From: Paraclostridium sordellii
Lineage (GTDB): Bacteria > Bacillota > Clostridia > Peptostreptococcales > Peptostreptococcaceae
DNA: 64,000 nucleotides
Reading direction: 5' to 3'
Assembly (NCBI RefSeq): GCF_000953675.1
Contig: NZ_LN679998.1
Coordinates: 643,911-707,910, forward strand
Below are positions 50,964 to 60,400 of this stretch, piece after piece (position 1 is the stretch's first letter; each line of letters begins with the position of its first letter). The notes beneath the pieces were generated by a model. It did not search any database and was not told where the DNA came from. It was given only the letters and a program-made list of their open reading frames with translations. A program made the translations under genes and the position numbers.

Positions 50964-53900
50964 ATGGAAAGTGTTAAAGATTACTTAGAAAAATTAGAAA
51001 TAAATAACAATATATTAAATAAACAATTATCAGATGTTAATATATCTAAAGTAACTTATTTTAAAGAAGAAAGACTAATATATATATACCTTAGTTCTAA
51101 AAATATAATAAGTTATGATTATATTGAACTATTTAGAAATGAACTAAAACAAAGGTTAGATTATTTTAGAGATATAAAAGTAAAAATTAGATATATTAAA
51201 TTAGAGAAACAAAAGACTAAAGATATTATAAAAAAGTATTGGAACAACATAGTTCATATATTAACAGTTTTATGTCCATCGCTTAATGGATGGGTAAAGG
51301 GAATCGAATATATGTGTATAGATGATACTTTAAAAATTAAAATACCATCAGATCTTTTTTACAAAAGACTTATGAAGCAAAATGCTATACAGGTTTTAAA
51401 AAATGTATTAAGTGAAGAAGCAGGTATAGATATTGATATAATATTTGAAAAATCTATAAATAAAGGTCCTGATGTAGATAAGTTAATAGAGCGAAATGAT
51501 AGCTTAGTTGAGGCTATGGTAAAAGAAAGAATTTCAGAAAATATAATATTAGACGAAGATGAAGAGGTTAATGAGAATAAAGCAATAGAGATAGTGTCAA
51601 AAGAGGAATATGTATATGGAGAAAATGTAAATGCTCCAGTTGAAAAAATAAATAGATTAAATCAAAACTCAGGTACAGTTTGTATTGTAGGTGAAGTTTT
51701 TGATGTTGAATTAAAAGAACTTAGAAATGGTAAGGTTCTTTTAATTGCAGCTGTAACTGATTATACAAGTTCAATAAATTGTAAACTATTTTTAAATGAT
51801 ATGAATAAAGATAAAGTTATAGATTCTGTAACTAAAGGATCCTATTTAAAAATTAAGGGAGATGCTCTTTATGATAATTACCAAAGAGAACTTACAATGA
51901 CTATAAGTGGTATAAAAGAAGAAAAAAAAGAAGAAAGAATAGATACTTCTGACGAAAAAAGAGTAGAGCTTCATGCTCATACCCAAATGTCATCTATGGA
52001 CGCTATTTGCCCAACTAAGAAGCTAGTTGAAAGAGCTGCTAAATGGGGGCATCCAGCAATAGCTATAACAGATCACGGAGTTGTACAAGCATTTCCTGAA
52101 GCTATGGATGCAGCAAAAAAACATGGAATAAAAGTTATATATGGAGTAGAAGGTTATTTAGCTGAAGATGAGGTGCCCATTGTAAAAGACCCAAATAAAA
52201 AGGGGTTAGATCAGACATTTGTAGTATTTGATATAGAAACCACAGGATTTTCAAATACAAATGATAAGATAACCGAGATAGGTGCGGTTAAAATAGAAAG
52301 CTTTAAAGTAGTTGATAGATTTAGTGAACTAGTTAATCCCGAAGTTGACATATCATATAAAATACAAGAATTGACAGGGATAACTAATGATTTAGTTTCA
52401 GATAAACCAACTATAGAAGAAATTTTACCTAAGTTTTTAGAGTTTGTGGGAGATAGTGTATTAGTTGCCCATAATGCTGAATTTGATATGGGATTTATAT
52501 CTCAAAAAAGTAGAGAACAAGGATTAGAATTTAAAAATAAAAGTGTAGATACATTAACATTAGCAAGAGTTTTACTACCTCATTTAAAAAGACATAGATT
52601 AAATGTAATAGCAAAAGATTTAGGGATTCCTCTTTTAAATCACCATAGAGCCGTAGATGATGCAGAAGCTACAGCTCATATATTTATTAAGTTTTTAGAA
52701 ATGTTAAAAAAACAAGGAGTAGAAGTCTTAAGTGATGTTAATGAAAAATTAGGAGGCTTAGATTATACAAAAATAGCAACTAATCATATAACATTGCTTG
52801 CAAAAAACTATATAGGACTTAAAAATTTATACAAAATAGTATCAGATGCACATGTAAATCATTTTTATAGAGCTCCAAGAATACTAAGAAGTGTTTTAGA
52901 AAAATATAAAGAAGGACTTATAATAGGGTCAGCCTGTGAAGCTGGACAAGTATTTAATGCTGTGAAGAAAAATGTTACTGATGAAGAAATGGAAAAAATC
53001 ATAGATTTATATGATTATATTGAAGTTATGCCTATTGATAACAATCGATTTATGATTGAAAAAGGTGAAGTAAAAGATGAAGAAGAATTAAGATATTTAA
53101 ATAGAAGATTAATTGAAGTAGCCAAAAAATTTGGAAAGTTACCTGTAGCTACAGGAGATGTACATTTTTTAGATAAGCATGAAGCCGTACTTAGAAAGGT
53201 TTTGAAATATTCTCAAGGGTTTAAAGTTGATGAAGAAGAGACATATCTACATTTTAGAACTACAAATGAGATGTTAGATGAATTTAGCTACTTAGATCCA
53301 ATAACAGCTTATGAAGTTGTAGTTGCAAATACTAATAAAATTGCGGATATGATAGATTCTATAAAGCCTATACCTGATGATACCTATCCACCGGTAATTG
53401 AAGGATCAGATGTTGAACTTAGAGAAATGTGTTATGCAAAAGCTAAGAGAATATATGGAGATCCAATGCCAGATGTTGTTAAATCAAGATTAGATAGAGA
53501 ATTAAATTCTATAATTGGTAATGGTTATGCGGTGATGTATATAATATCCCAAAAGCTAGTTACAAAATCTCTAAAGGATGGATACCTAGTTGGTTCAAGA
53601 GGATCTGTTGGATCTTCCTTTGCAGCTACAATGAGTGATATAACTGAAGTTAATCCACTGCCTGCCCACTATATATGTGAAAATGAAGAATGTAAATATT
53701 CCTATTTTTATGAAATAGGAGAATGGGGATCAGGAGCAGACTTACCAGATAAGGATTGTCCAAAGTGTGGAAGGCCTCTAAAAAAAGATGGTCATGATAT
53801 ACCATTTGAAGTTTTCCTAGGATTTGAAGGAGACAAAGAGCCAGATATAGACCTTAACTTCTCTGGTGAATATCAACCAGTAATTCATAAATATACAGAG

Positions 53901-55265
53901 GAACTGTTTGGTGAAGGATATGTTTATAGAGCTGGTACAATAGGTACAGTGGCAGAAAAAACAGCATTTGGTTATGCTAGAAAGTATATTGAAGAAAATA
54001 ACATAAATACAACATCGGCAGAAGCTTTAAGATTGGCTAATGGATGTACGGGAGTTAAAAGAACATCAGGGCAACATCCAGGAGGAGTTATGGTTGTTCC
54101 TCATTATAAAGATGTTTACGACTTTACTCCAATACAATACCCAGCAAATGATACTTCATGTGGAGTTATAACTACTCACTTTGATTACCACTCAATAAGT
54201 GGTAGAATACTGAAACTTGATATACTTGGACACGACGTTCCGACCATAATTAGGATGCTTGAAGACATAACGGGAATAGATGCTACCACTATTCCTTTAG
54301 ATGATAAAGAAACAATGTCTTTATTTACATCAACAGATGCTTTAGGGGTTACACCTGAGGAAATTAATTGTCCTATAGGATCTCTTGCAATACCTGAATT
54401 TGGTACAAAATTTGTTAGACAAATGTTACTTGATACAAAACCTACTACATTTGCTGAACTTGTTCGTATATCTGGACTTTCTCATGGAACCGATGTTTGG
54501 CTAAACAATGCGCAAGAACTTGTTCAAAAAGAGATTGTTGGACTTAAAGATGTTATATCTACTCGTGATGACATAATGAACTACCTTATTTTTAAAGGAT
54601 TACCTCCTAAAATGGCCTTTACAATAATGGAGAGTGTAAGAAAAGGTAGAGGGTTAAAACCAGAACATATAAAAGAGATGGAGGCAAATGATGTTCCTGA
54701 GTGGTATATATGGTCTTGCCAACAAATAAAATATATGTTCCCTAAAGCCCATGCTGTTGCATATGTAATGATGTCCTTTAGGCTTGCATATTGCAAAGTT
54801 CATTATCCAGAAGCTTTTTATGCAACATATTTTACAACTAAAGCAGAAGATTTCGATGCGGATTTAATAGTAAAAGGACTTCCAGCAATTAAATCTAAAA
54901 TTAAGGAAATTGAAGAACTTGGTAATGATGCAACAACAAAAGAAAAGAACATGTTAACTGTATTAGAAGTTGCGCTAGAGATGTATGCTAGAGATATAAA
55001 GATTATACCTGTTGATATATATAAATCAGATGCTAAGACATTCCAAGTTGTAGGAGAAAAGAAATTACTTCCTCCTATGATAGCCCTGCAAGGAGTTGGA
55101 GAAAATGCTGCTATTAATATACAAAAAGAAAGAGAAAATGGAGAGTTTATATCAAAAGAAGATTTAAGAAAGAGAACAAAAATATCTAAAACTGTTATAG
55201 AAACTCTTACTAATCATGGATCACTTGAAAATATGAGTGATGAAAATCAATTATCTTTATTTTAA
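50964..55265 (+). CDS. polC: DNA polymerase III alpha subunit, PolC type
   Basis: Main replicative polymerase of low-GC Gram-positives, 1433 residues. Domains in order: N-terminal domain (1-220); OB fold (about 225-320, VCIVGEVFDVELKELRNGK); PHP (about 330-410 and after the exonuclease, VELHAHTQMSSMDA, AITDHGVVQ); inserted DEDDh exonuclease (about 418-590, VVFDIETTGFSN, AHNAEFDMGFI, HRAVDDAEATA); palm with PDIDLNFSGEY at about residue 960; and a four-Cys zinc motif (CENEEC...CPKCG). The end LSLF resembles a clamp-binding motif. In this window rimP-nusA follow only after several inserted genes. Confidence 0.98.
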   Translation: MESVKDYLEKLEINNNILNKQLSDVNISKVTYFKEERLIYIYLSSKNIISYDYIELFRNELKQRLDYFRDIKVKIRYIKLEKQKTKDIIKKYWNNIVHILTVLCPSLNGWVKGIEYMCIDDTLKIKIPSDLFYKRLMKQNAIQVLKNVLSEEAGIDIDIIFEKSINKGPDVDKLIERNDSLVEAMVKERISENIILDEDEEVNENKAIEIVSKEEYVYGENVNAPVEKINRLNQNSGTVCIVGEVFDVELKELRNGKVLLIAAVTDYTSSINCKLFLNDMNKDKVIDSVTKGSYLKIKGDALYDNYQRELTMTISGIKEEKKEERIDTSDEKRVELHAHTQMSSMDAICPTKKLVERAAKWGHPAIAITDHGVVQAFPEAMDAAKKHGIKVIYGVEGYLAEDEVPIVKDPNKKGLDQTFVVFDIETTGFSNTNDKITEIGAVKIESFKVVDRFSELVNPEVDISYKIQELTGITNDLVSDKPTIEEILPKFLEFVGDSVLVAHNAEFDMGFISQKSREQGLEFKNKSVDTLTLARVLLPHLKRHRLNVIAKDLGIPLLNHHRAVDDAEATAHIFIKFLEMLKKQGVEVLSDVNEKLGGLDYTKIATNHITLLAKNYIGLKNLYKIVSDAHVNHFYRAPRILRSVLEKYKEGLIIGSACEAGQVFNAVKKNVTDEEMEKIIDLYDYIEVMPIDNNRFMIEKGEVKDEEELRYLNRRLIEVAKKFGKLPVATGDVHFLDKHEAVLRKVLKYSQGFKVDEEETYLHFRTTNEMLDEFSYLDPITAYEVVVANTNKIADMIDSIKPIPDDTYPPVIEGSDVELREMCYAKAKRIYGDPMPDVVKSRLDRELNSIIGNGYAVMYIISQKLVTKSLKDGYLVGSRGSVGSSFAATMSDITEVNPLPAHYICENEECKYSYFYEIGEWGSGADLPDKDCPKCGRPLKKDGHDIPFEVFLGFEGDKEPDIDLNFSGEYQPVIHKYTEELFGEGYVYRAGTIGTVAEKTAFGYARKYIEENNINTTSAEALRLANGCTGVKRTSGQHPGGVMVVPHYKDVYDFTPIQYPANDTSCGVITTHFDYHSISGRILKLDILGHDVPTIIRMLEDITGIDATTIPLDDKETMSLFTSTDALGVTPEEINCPIGSLAIPEFGTKFVRQMLLDTKPTTFAELVRISGLSHGTDVWLNNAQELVQKEIVGLKDVISTRDDIMNYLIFKGLPPKMAFTIMESVRKGRGLKPEHIKEMEANDVPEWYIWSCQQIKYMFPKAHAVAYVMMSFRLAYCKVHYPEAFYATYFTTKAEDFDADLIVKGLPAIKSKIKEIEELGNDATTKEKNMLTVLEVALEMYARDIKIIPVDIYKSDAKTFQVVGEKKLLPPMIALQGVGENAAINIQKERENGEFISKEDLRKRTKISKTVIETLTNHGSLENMSDENQLSLF

Positions 55266-55275
55266 AATTAATTAC

Positions 55276-55306
55276 TGAGGTTAGGGTTAAAATACCTAAC
55301 CTTAGT
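55276..55306 (+). other. Hairpin between polC and the CPBP gene
   Basis: AGGTTAGG pairs with CCTAACCT around nine bases. No T-tract, so it is probably a processing or stability element and not a terminator. Confidence 0.4.
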
Positions 55307-55330
55307 ATAGCAGTATAGGAGGAGATTGAC

Positions 55331-56104
55331 ATTAAATCATTAAAGTTTAATAAGGGAGTTTTAGTTACAATTTTTATAGTTATTTCAATGATTATATCTT
55401 CATTTATATTTTTGTTTATGAAAGATAAAGAATCATTTAAATTAATAACTATAACAGTAGTTTTAATGGATATATTATTAGTTTTAACTTGTAGTTTTAT
55501 TGCAAATAAAATAAATTTTTCAGAAAAAGTAATTAAATTTAAAGCCGAATCAAAGTTTAAAAATTTAATTTATTCTATAAGTTTAATATTAGGTTATATT
55601 TTAATAAAATGTTTAATTATATATATTTTAAGTAAAATTAGTTATTTTAGCCTACTAAATCACTATGAAAGTTTTTTTGTTAACTCATATTTAAAACATG
55701 AAAAATTTCTTGGATATGTAATTATATTTTTACAAATAATAATAATAGGACCTATATTGGAGGAAATTCTATTTAGAGGAATTTTATTAAAAAGTCTTTT
55801 AAATAAGTATTATGAAAAGCCATTTAAAGCCATAATTTATTCATCTGTAGTTTTTGCTGCTATACATATGAATTTAATTCAAAGTATAACGGCTTTCTTA
55901 GGAGCCTTTATTTTAGGTATTATATATTACTACACAAGATCCATAAAAACTTGTATATTTATCCATATAATAAATAATTTTTTAGCTGTAGTGAGGATTC
56001 CAACAAATTCGTTAATAGCTTTTATATATTTAATTTTAGGAGTTTATCTAATAAATATTGGATATAGAAATCTAATTAATAAAAATGAAAAAAATGTCGA
56101 TTAA
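55331..56104 (+). CDS. CPBP-family intramembrane protease, probable ATT start
   Basis: About 257 residues with seven or eight helices. Seen: the CPBP/Abi motifs EEILFRGILLKSL (EExxxR), FAAIHMN and HIINNFLAV, the catalytic residues of the family. The frame extends upstream of the first ATG (55388) by 19 codons, and AGGAGG (55317-55322) is exactly 8 bases ahead of an in-frame ATT at 55331, giving the natural-looking N-terminus IKSLKFNKGVLVTIFIVIS. No ATG, GTG or TTG in this frame fits that site. Some CPBP proteins are bacteriocin-immunity or CAAX-type proteases; role here unknown. Confidence 0.85.
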   Translation: MKSLKFNKGVLVTIFIVISMIISSFIFLFMKDKESFKLITITVVLMDILLVLTCSFIANKINFSEKVIKFKAESKFKNLIYSISLILGYILIKCLIIYILSKISYFSLLNHYESFFVNSYLKHEKFLGYVIIFLQIIIIGPILEEILFRGILLKSLLNKYYEKPFKAIIYSSVVFAAIHMNLIQSITAFLGAFILGIIYYYTRSIKTCIFIHIINNFLAVVRIPTNSLIAFIYLILGVYLINIGYRNLINKNEKNVD

Positions 56105-56175
56105 AAAATGAAAAAATTTAAAAAAAATACTTAACAAAATATGAAAAAGATAATATAATTATAGAGTAAGGTTAA

Positions 56176-56249
56176 GGCGACATAGCCAAGTGGTAAGGCA
56201 GTGGACTGCAACTCCTTGATCCCCAGTTCGAATCTGGGTGTCGCCTCCA
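56176..56249 (+). tRNA. tRNA-Cys (anticodon GCA)
   Basis: 74 bases: GGCGACA acceptor with matching TGTCGCC, D-arm, anticodon loop CTGCAAC, T-arm GTTCGAATC, and encoded CCA end. Confidence 0.97.
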
Positions 56250-56261
56250 ATTAAAAATTTT

Positions 56262-56337
56262 GGGAATATGGCTCAGTTGGTAGAGCAATTGACTGTTAAT
56301 CAATGGGTCACAGGTTCGAGTCCTGTTATTCCCGCCA
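56262..56337 (+). tRNA. tRNA-Asn (anticodon GTT)
   Basis: 76 bases: GGGAATA acceptor with TATTCCC, anticodon loop CTGTTAA, T-arm GTTCGAGTC, encoded CCA. Confidence 0.97.
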
Positions 56338-56340
56338 TAT

Positions 56341-56415
56341 GCTAGTGTGGCTCAACGGTAGAGCAGCTGACTTGTAATCAGCAGGTTGTAGGTTCGATTC
56401 CTATCACTAGCTCCA
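56341..56415 (+). tRNA. tRNA-Thr (anticodon TGT)
   Basis: 75 bases: GCTAGTG acceptor with CACTAGC, anticodon loop CTTGTAA, T-arm GTTCGATTC, encoded CCA. Last of the three-tRNA cluster; a terminator follows. Confidence 0.97.
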
Positions 56416-56417
56416 AT

Positions 56418-56450
56418 AAAAAGTAGACTATTAATAGTCTACTTTTTTTA
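56418..56450 (+). terminator. Terminator of the tRNA cluster
   Basis: AAAAGTAGACTATT pairs with AATAGTCTACTTTT, then T-tract. Confidence 0.9.
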
Positions 56451-56574
56451 TTAAAGAATAAATGTCTATTTAGCAAATAATATGACTAAAATTGTAACTA
56501 GAATATATTTTTTTAATAAAATATATTGAGGAGAGATCTCCTTAATATGTATTTTATTAAAAGGGTGTTGTAAA

Positions 56575-58176
56575 ATGTATGATAATAATATTTATAACGA
56601 TATATATATAGATAAAAAAATTAATTTAATAGAAGTCTTAAATGACATGTTGATTTATTCTAAAGAAAAGCCATATATAAGCAAGGATTTATATGACTTT
56701 ATAGAACTTTTAAAATTTGAGAAGCTAAATGATATAAATGGATTTGATGAAAATGACTTGGACAACGCTAGACAAAACAATTATGTATGGTCAATGGCAG
56801 AATTAGAAGATTATATATATGTTGGAACAGGTAGAAATGTACTTTTACAGTATTTATATAGAGTAGCTCCAAATATTGACTTATCTTTGGATTGGATGCC
56901 TAATAAAATTGATAATTCAGCAGAAATATGGAGATATAAAAAAGATAAGTCACTACCTTGGCAAAAGGTATATAAAGCAACTAAAGACTCTGGTATAGAC
57001 GGATTTAGATTTATGATTAAATATGAATCATTTGGAGTGAAGCCATGTTTATATGCAGCAACAAATGGAGGCAATGTTCAAATTCTAAAGAGCACAAATG
57101 GAGTAAATTGGTTTAAGCTAGATTCTAAAAATTTAAAAGGAAGTACATCAAGAGCTATGACTATTCATAATGGCAAGCTCTATTTAGCAACTGTAGATCA
57201 AGAAAGTGATGATATATCCAAATTGTATAAACCACTTATATATAGTAGTTCAGACCCTGAATTATATGGGTGGGATAAAATCAAAATAGGTACTAAGAAA
57301 AATAAAAATCCAATTGGATATATTTATGGAATGGTATCTTTTAATGGAAAGTTATATGTTGCCACTTCTCATTATGAAGGTATGCAAGTATGGAGAACAA
57401 ATAAATCTGATCCTGAAAAAGATGATTGGACTTTAATACTAGATAAAGGCGCTGGTGACAAAGCTAATCAAGTTCCTTTAAGTATGGGAGTATATAAAGA
57501 ACATCTTTATGTTGGAGCTACAATGGAATTATCTAATATTACGTCTTTTATTACACCAAAAGGATGTGATGTTATTAGAATCGATAAAAATGATAATTGG
57601 CAATTGATTGTTGGAGGAGAACCTTTAATAGCTACTAAGCCAAGTGTAGGAGAAAGAGGTAAAAGTTTAAGTGGACTTATGTCAGGATTTAATAATCCGT
57701 TAAATGTATATGCATGGCAAATAAAAGAACATGATGGTAAATTACTAATTGGAACTCTTGATCATGGAATTACTATGGAGCCAGTGTTAGAAATATGTAT
57801 AAAAAACAAAGAACTACTAAGATACTTACTTGAAAAAAGAGGTATTAAAGTAAGTCCTGAAGAGATAATAGAACAATTAGAAATTACTATAAAGAAGTTA
57901 AAAGAAATTGATTATCCTTATGGATTTGATTTATATACATCTAAAGATGGAATAAACTTTAAGCCTTGCATTTATAAAGGGTTAGGGAATAAACAAAACT
58001 ATGGAAGCAGAATACTTTACGTTGGAGATGAAAATAAACTATATATTGGAACTGCAAATCCTTACGAAGGTTGTGAAGTTTGGAGAGAACGAAAAATTAA
58101 ACTATCTAACTACTTTGATGATGAATTTTTCAATAGTGATTTTTTCTGTGAGAATATCGAATGTAAATGTGATTAA
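56575..58176 (+). CDS. Unrecognised beta-propeller-like protein with Cys-rich tail
   Basis: 533 residues, no signal peptide. Residues about 80-505 carry repeating blade-like strands: YIYVGTGRN (81), LYAATNGG (159), LYLATVDQ, LYVATSHYEGMQVWR, LYVGATME, LLIGTLDHG and LYIGTANPYEGCEVWRE, which suggests a propeller of about seven blades. A helical insert lies near residues 415-450. The end DFFCENIECKCD has three Cys in nine residues. I cannot name a family. GGGTG is a modest ribosome site. It lies between a tRNA cluster and a hydrolase gene, both with their own terminators. Confidence 0.78.
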   Translation: MYDNNIYNDIYIDKKINLIEVLNDMLIYSKEKPYISKDLYDFIELLKFEKLNDINGFDENDLDNARQNNYVWSMAELEDYIYVGTGRNVLLQYLYRVAPNIDLSLDWMPNKIDNSAEIWRYKKDKSLPWQKVYKATKDSGIDGFRFMIKYESFGVKPCLYAATNGGNVQILKSTNGVNWFKLDSKNLKGSTSRAMTIHNGKLYLATVDQESDDISKLYKPLIYSSSDPELYGWDKIKIGTKKNKNPIGYIYGMVSFNGKLYVATSHYEGMQVWRTNKSDPEKDDWTLILDKGAGDKANQVPLSMGVYKEHLYVGATMELSNITSFITPKGCDVIRIDKNDNWQLIVGGEPLIATKPSVGERGKSLSGLMSGFNNPLNVYAWQIKEHDGKLLIGTLDHGITMEPVLEICIKNKELLRYLLEKRGIKVSPEEIIEQLEITIKKLKEIDYPYGFDLYTSKDGINFKPCIYKGLGNKQNYGSRILYVGDENKLYIGTANPYEGCEVWRERKIKLSNYFDDEFFNSDFFCENIECKCD

Positions 58177-58201
58177 AATATTTTATTAGTATTGTATAGA
58201 A

Positions 58202-58232
58202 TAAGGGTTATGACTAAGTCATAGCCCTTTAA
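58202..58232. terminator. Intrinsic terminator after the propeller gene
   Basis: AAGGGTTATGAC-TAA-GTCATAGCCCTT (one G-U), then T-rich. Confidence 0.88.
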
Positions 58233-58321
58233 TGATTTTTAGAATGAAAAATTACTAGAAAAATTTAAAGTTTCGTTGTATACTAACTATTAGTACTAAG
58301 TAATAATATGAGGGGGCATCA

Positions 58322-59272
58322 ATGAAAAAAAAAGCAATTTTAATAATATCAGCATTAGTAATATTAACAATTTTAATAGGATCATACGTAGTAGGATACT
58401 TGGTTTATGATGGATCAGTAGGTTCTCATCAAAAGATAAAAAATGAAGATATAGTAGAAGTATTTTCACATAGAAAAGGTAAACCACTAGAAAAACTAGA
58501 AAACTATAAATATGAAGATGTATTTATAAATTCTCCAGAAAATGGATATAAGGTAGAAGGTAAATTTATAAAATCTAATACACCTACGGATAAAAATATA
58601 ATCTTAGTCCATGGAATAGAAAGTAATTACTATGAATATTTAGAAAAGGCATTTGAATATTTAAATCATGGTTATAATGTCATGTTATACAATCAAAGAC
58701 ATACAGGTCATACCGGTGGGGATGATTATACTTTTGGACTTCGTGAAAAATATGATTTAGAAAATGTGGCTAAATTTGTAAAACAAAAGTATCCTAATGG
58801 ATTATTAGGAGCACACGGACATTCTATGGGAGCTGCAACTGTAATTATGCATTCTGAAATAAATGAGAAAAACAAATATGTAGATTTTTATATAGCTGAT
58901 TCACCATATCATGAAATGTCAGATGCGATAAGACTAGGAATAGAAGCTGAAAATATACCGTTATTACCAGTTGGCTATGCAAGAGCTATGGGAAATTTAT
59001 ATACAAAAGTTAAGTCAGGGTTTAATTATGAAGATGTTAAACCATATAAAGCAGTTAAACATATAACAACACCTATGTTTTTGATACATGGGACTGCTGA
59101 TACTGTATGTGCTTCAAAAAGTAGTGAAATAATTTATAACAATATACCTCACAATAAAAAAGAGTTATGGCTAATTGATGGAGTTAAACATGTTAAAGCA
59201 TATGATGTATTAGGTAAAGAATACTTTGATAGAATTTATAAGTTTATAGATGAAAAAGTTGAGAAAAAATAA
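58322..59272 (+). CDS. Alpha/beta hydrolase, membrane-anchored
   Basis: 316 residues. One N-terminal helix (about 4-27), then an alpha/beta hydrolase domain. Seen: the oxyanion-side LVHGIESNYYEY, NQRHTGHTGG, the nucleophile elbow GHSMG with S168, the acid in FLIHGTADTVC and the His in GVKHVKAYD. A full triad is present. It resembles the YqkD/BEM46-like hydrolases of Firmicutes that face outside. Substrate unknown. Ribosome site GAGGGGG. Confidence 0.9.
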   Translation: MKKKAILIISALVILTILIGSYVVGYLVYDGSVGSHQKIKNEDIVEVFSHRKGKPLEKLENYKYEDVFINSPENGYKVEGKFIKSNTPTDKNIILVHGIESNYYEYLEKAFEYLNHGYNVMLYNQRHTGHTGGDDYTFGLREKYDLENVAKFVKQKYPNGLLGAHGHSMGAATVIMHSEINEKNKYVDFYIADSPYHEMSDAIRLGIEAENIPLLPVGYARAMGNLYTKVKSGFNYEDVKPYKAVKHITTPMFLIHGTADTVCASKSSEIIYNNIPHNKKELWLIDGVKHVKAYDVLGKEYFDRIYKFIDEKVEKK

Positions 59273-59340
59273 AGATAACCTTTGAAAATTAGTATATAGT
59301 TATATATAAATAAGTTATTAGTAATTGAGGAGGGTATTTA

Positions 59341-59547
59341 ATGAGTAAAGGGTATGTGTGTTCTAAATGTGGAAACTTAGAATATGAAGTGGATGAAATA
59401 TGTGCAACAGGTAGTGGGATGTCTAAAATATTTGATGTTCAAAATAGAAAATTTACAGCTATAACATGCAAAAGATGTAAATATACTGAATTTTATAAAG
59501 TTCCATCTAATAAAATTGATGATATATTTGATTTTATAATAGGCTAA
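59341..59547 (+). CDS. Zn-ribbon nucleic-acid-binding-like protein (DUF2082/COG3478)
   Basis: 68 residues. Two Cys pairs, CSKCGN at the start and CKRCKYTEFYK later, make a zinc ribbon; the central FDVQNRKFTAITCKRC stretch is the family signature. Annotated in the family as predicted nucleic-acid-binding; unproven. Ribosome site GAGGAGGG. Confidence 0.88.
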   Translation: MSKGYVCSKCGNLEYEVDEICATGSGMSKIFDVQNRKFTAITCKRCKYTEFYKVPSNKIDDIFDFIIG

Positions 59548-59767
59548 GGTATAAAAGTAGTATCAAATGGTATGCATTATAAACTTTAGAAAATAAGTTT
59601 AGTAGTTATAAAATATATAAAAGTTTAAATATACATACTATTAAGTAGAAAGCATATTAAATACTCTTATAGTTAAAATTTAATAAATTTGAATTTTAAA
59701 ATTAATTTAATTACATAGTATTTAATAATAAAATTTATAGCTAGAGTATTGAAAAATACTAGAAAAT
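59548..59767. other. AT-rich spacer before the rimP operon
   Basis: About 220 bases with no supported gene, operator or RNA. The promoter and leader of rimP follow. Confidence 0.6.
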
Positions 59768-59796
59768 TTGCAAATAAAAACAATGTATGATATGAT
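59768..59796 (+). promoter_or_regulatory. rimP-nusA operon promoter
   Basis: TTGCAA (59768-59773), 17-base spacer, TATGAT (59791-59796). Predicted start near 59803, about 108 bases ahead of rimP. Confidence 0.6.
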
Positions 59797-59827
59797 AGTA
59801 TATAAAATAGTATATAATGTAAAAACT

Positions 59828-59862
59828 AAGAGTGAGACGAGAAGTTCTCACTCTTTTATTAT
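59828..59862 (+). terminator. Terminator-like hairpin in the rimP-nusA leader
   Basis: AAGAGTGAGA pairs with TCTCACTCTT around an eight-base loop, followed by a broken T-tract (TTTATTAT). It lies between promoter and rimP, so it is an attenuator candidate. Confidence 0.7.
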
Positions 59863-59910
59863 AGCAATTACATAAGCTATAAAATAACAACTGAATAGGA
59901 GGTTAGTCAA

Positions 59911-60372
59911 GTGAAAAAAAGTACAGAAGCATTAGTAGAAGAATTAGTACTTCCAATAACTAATGAACATAACATAGAACTTGTTGATGTTGAATATGTT
60001 AAAGAAGCAGGCGAATATTATTTAAGAATATTTATAGATAAAGATGGTGGAGTATCATTAAATGATTGTGAAGTTGTAACAAGAGCAATAAATCCAATTT
60101 TAGATGAGAAAGACCCAATAAAAGAAAACTATTTCTTAGAAGTATCTTCTCCAGGTCTAGATAGACCATTAAAAAAGGAAAAAGATTTTATAAGATACGC
60201 AGGAAGAGATGTAGAGGTTAAGTTATATAGACCTATAAATAAATTAAAACATTTTGAAGCTGAATTAGTTGAACTAGTAGATAATAAAATAGTTAAATTA
60301 GTAGTTGATGGCGAAGAAATGGAATTTGATAAAAAAGATATAGCACTTATAAGACTTGCTATAAAATTTTAA
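59911..60372 (+). CDS. rimP: Ribosome maturation factor RimP
   Basis: 153 residues, needed for 30S subunit assembly. Seen: LVDVEYVKEAGEYYLRIFIDKDGGVSL, NPILDEKDPI, and the signature YFLEVSSPGLDRPLKK, then a C-terminal Sm-like domain. The start is GTG after TAGGAGGT. First gene of the nusA-infB operon. Confidence 0.97.
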   Translation: MKKSTEALVEELVLPITNEHNIELVDVEYVKEAGEYYLRIFIDKDGGVSLNDCEVVTRAINPILDEKDPIKENYFLEVSSPGLDRPLKKEKDFIRYAGRDVEVKLYRPINKLKHFEAELVELVDNKIVKLVVDGEEMEFDKKDIALIRLAIKF

Positions 60373-60400
60373 TTAAAACTTAATAGAGGAGGACAAAAAA

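Noticed and set aside
56547-56573. Eight-codon leader peptide ahead of the propeller gene
   Set aside because: The ribosome site spacing is long, no regulatory amino acid run is present and no attenuator follows; cannot be supported.
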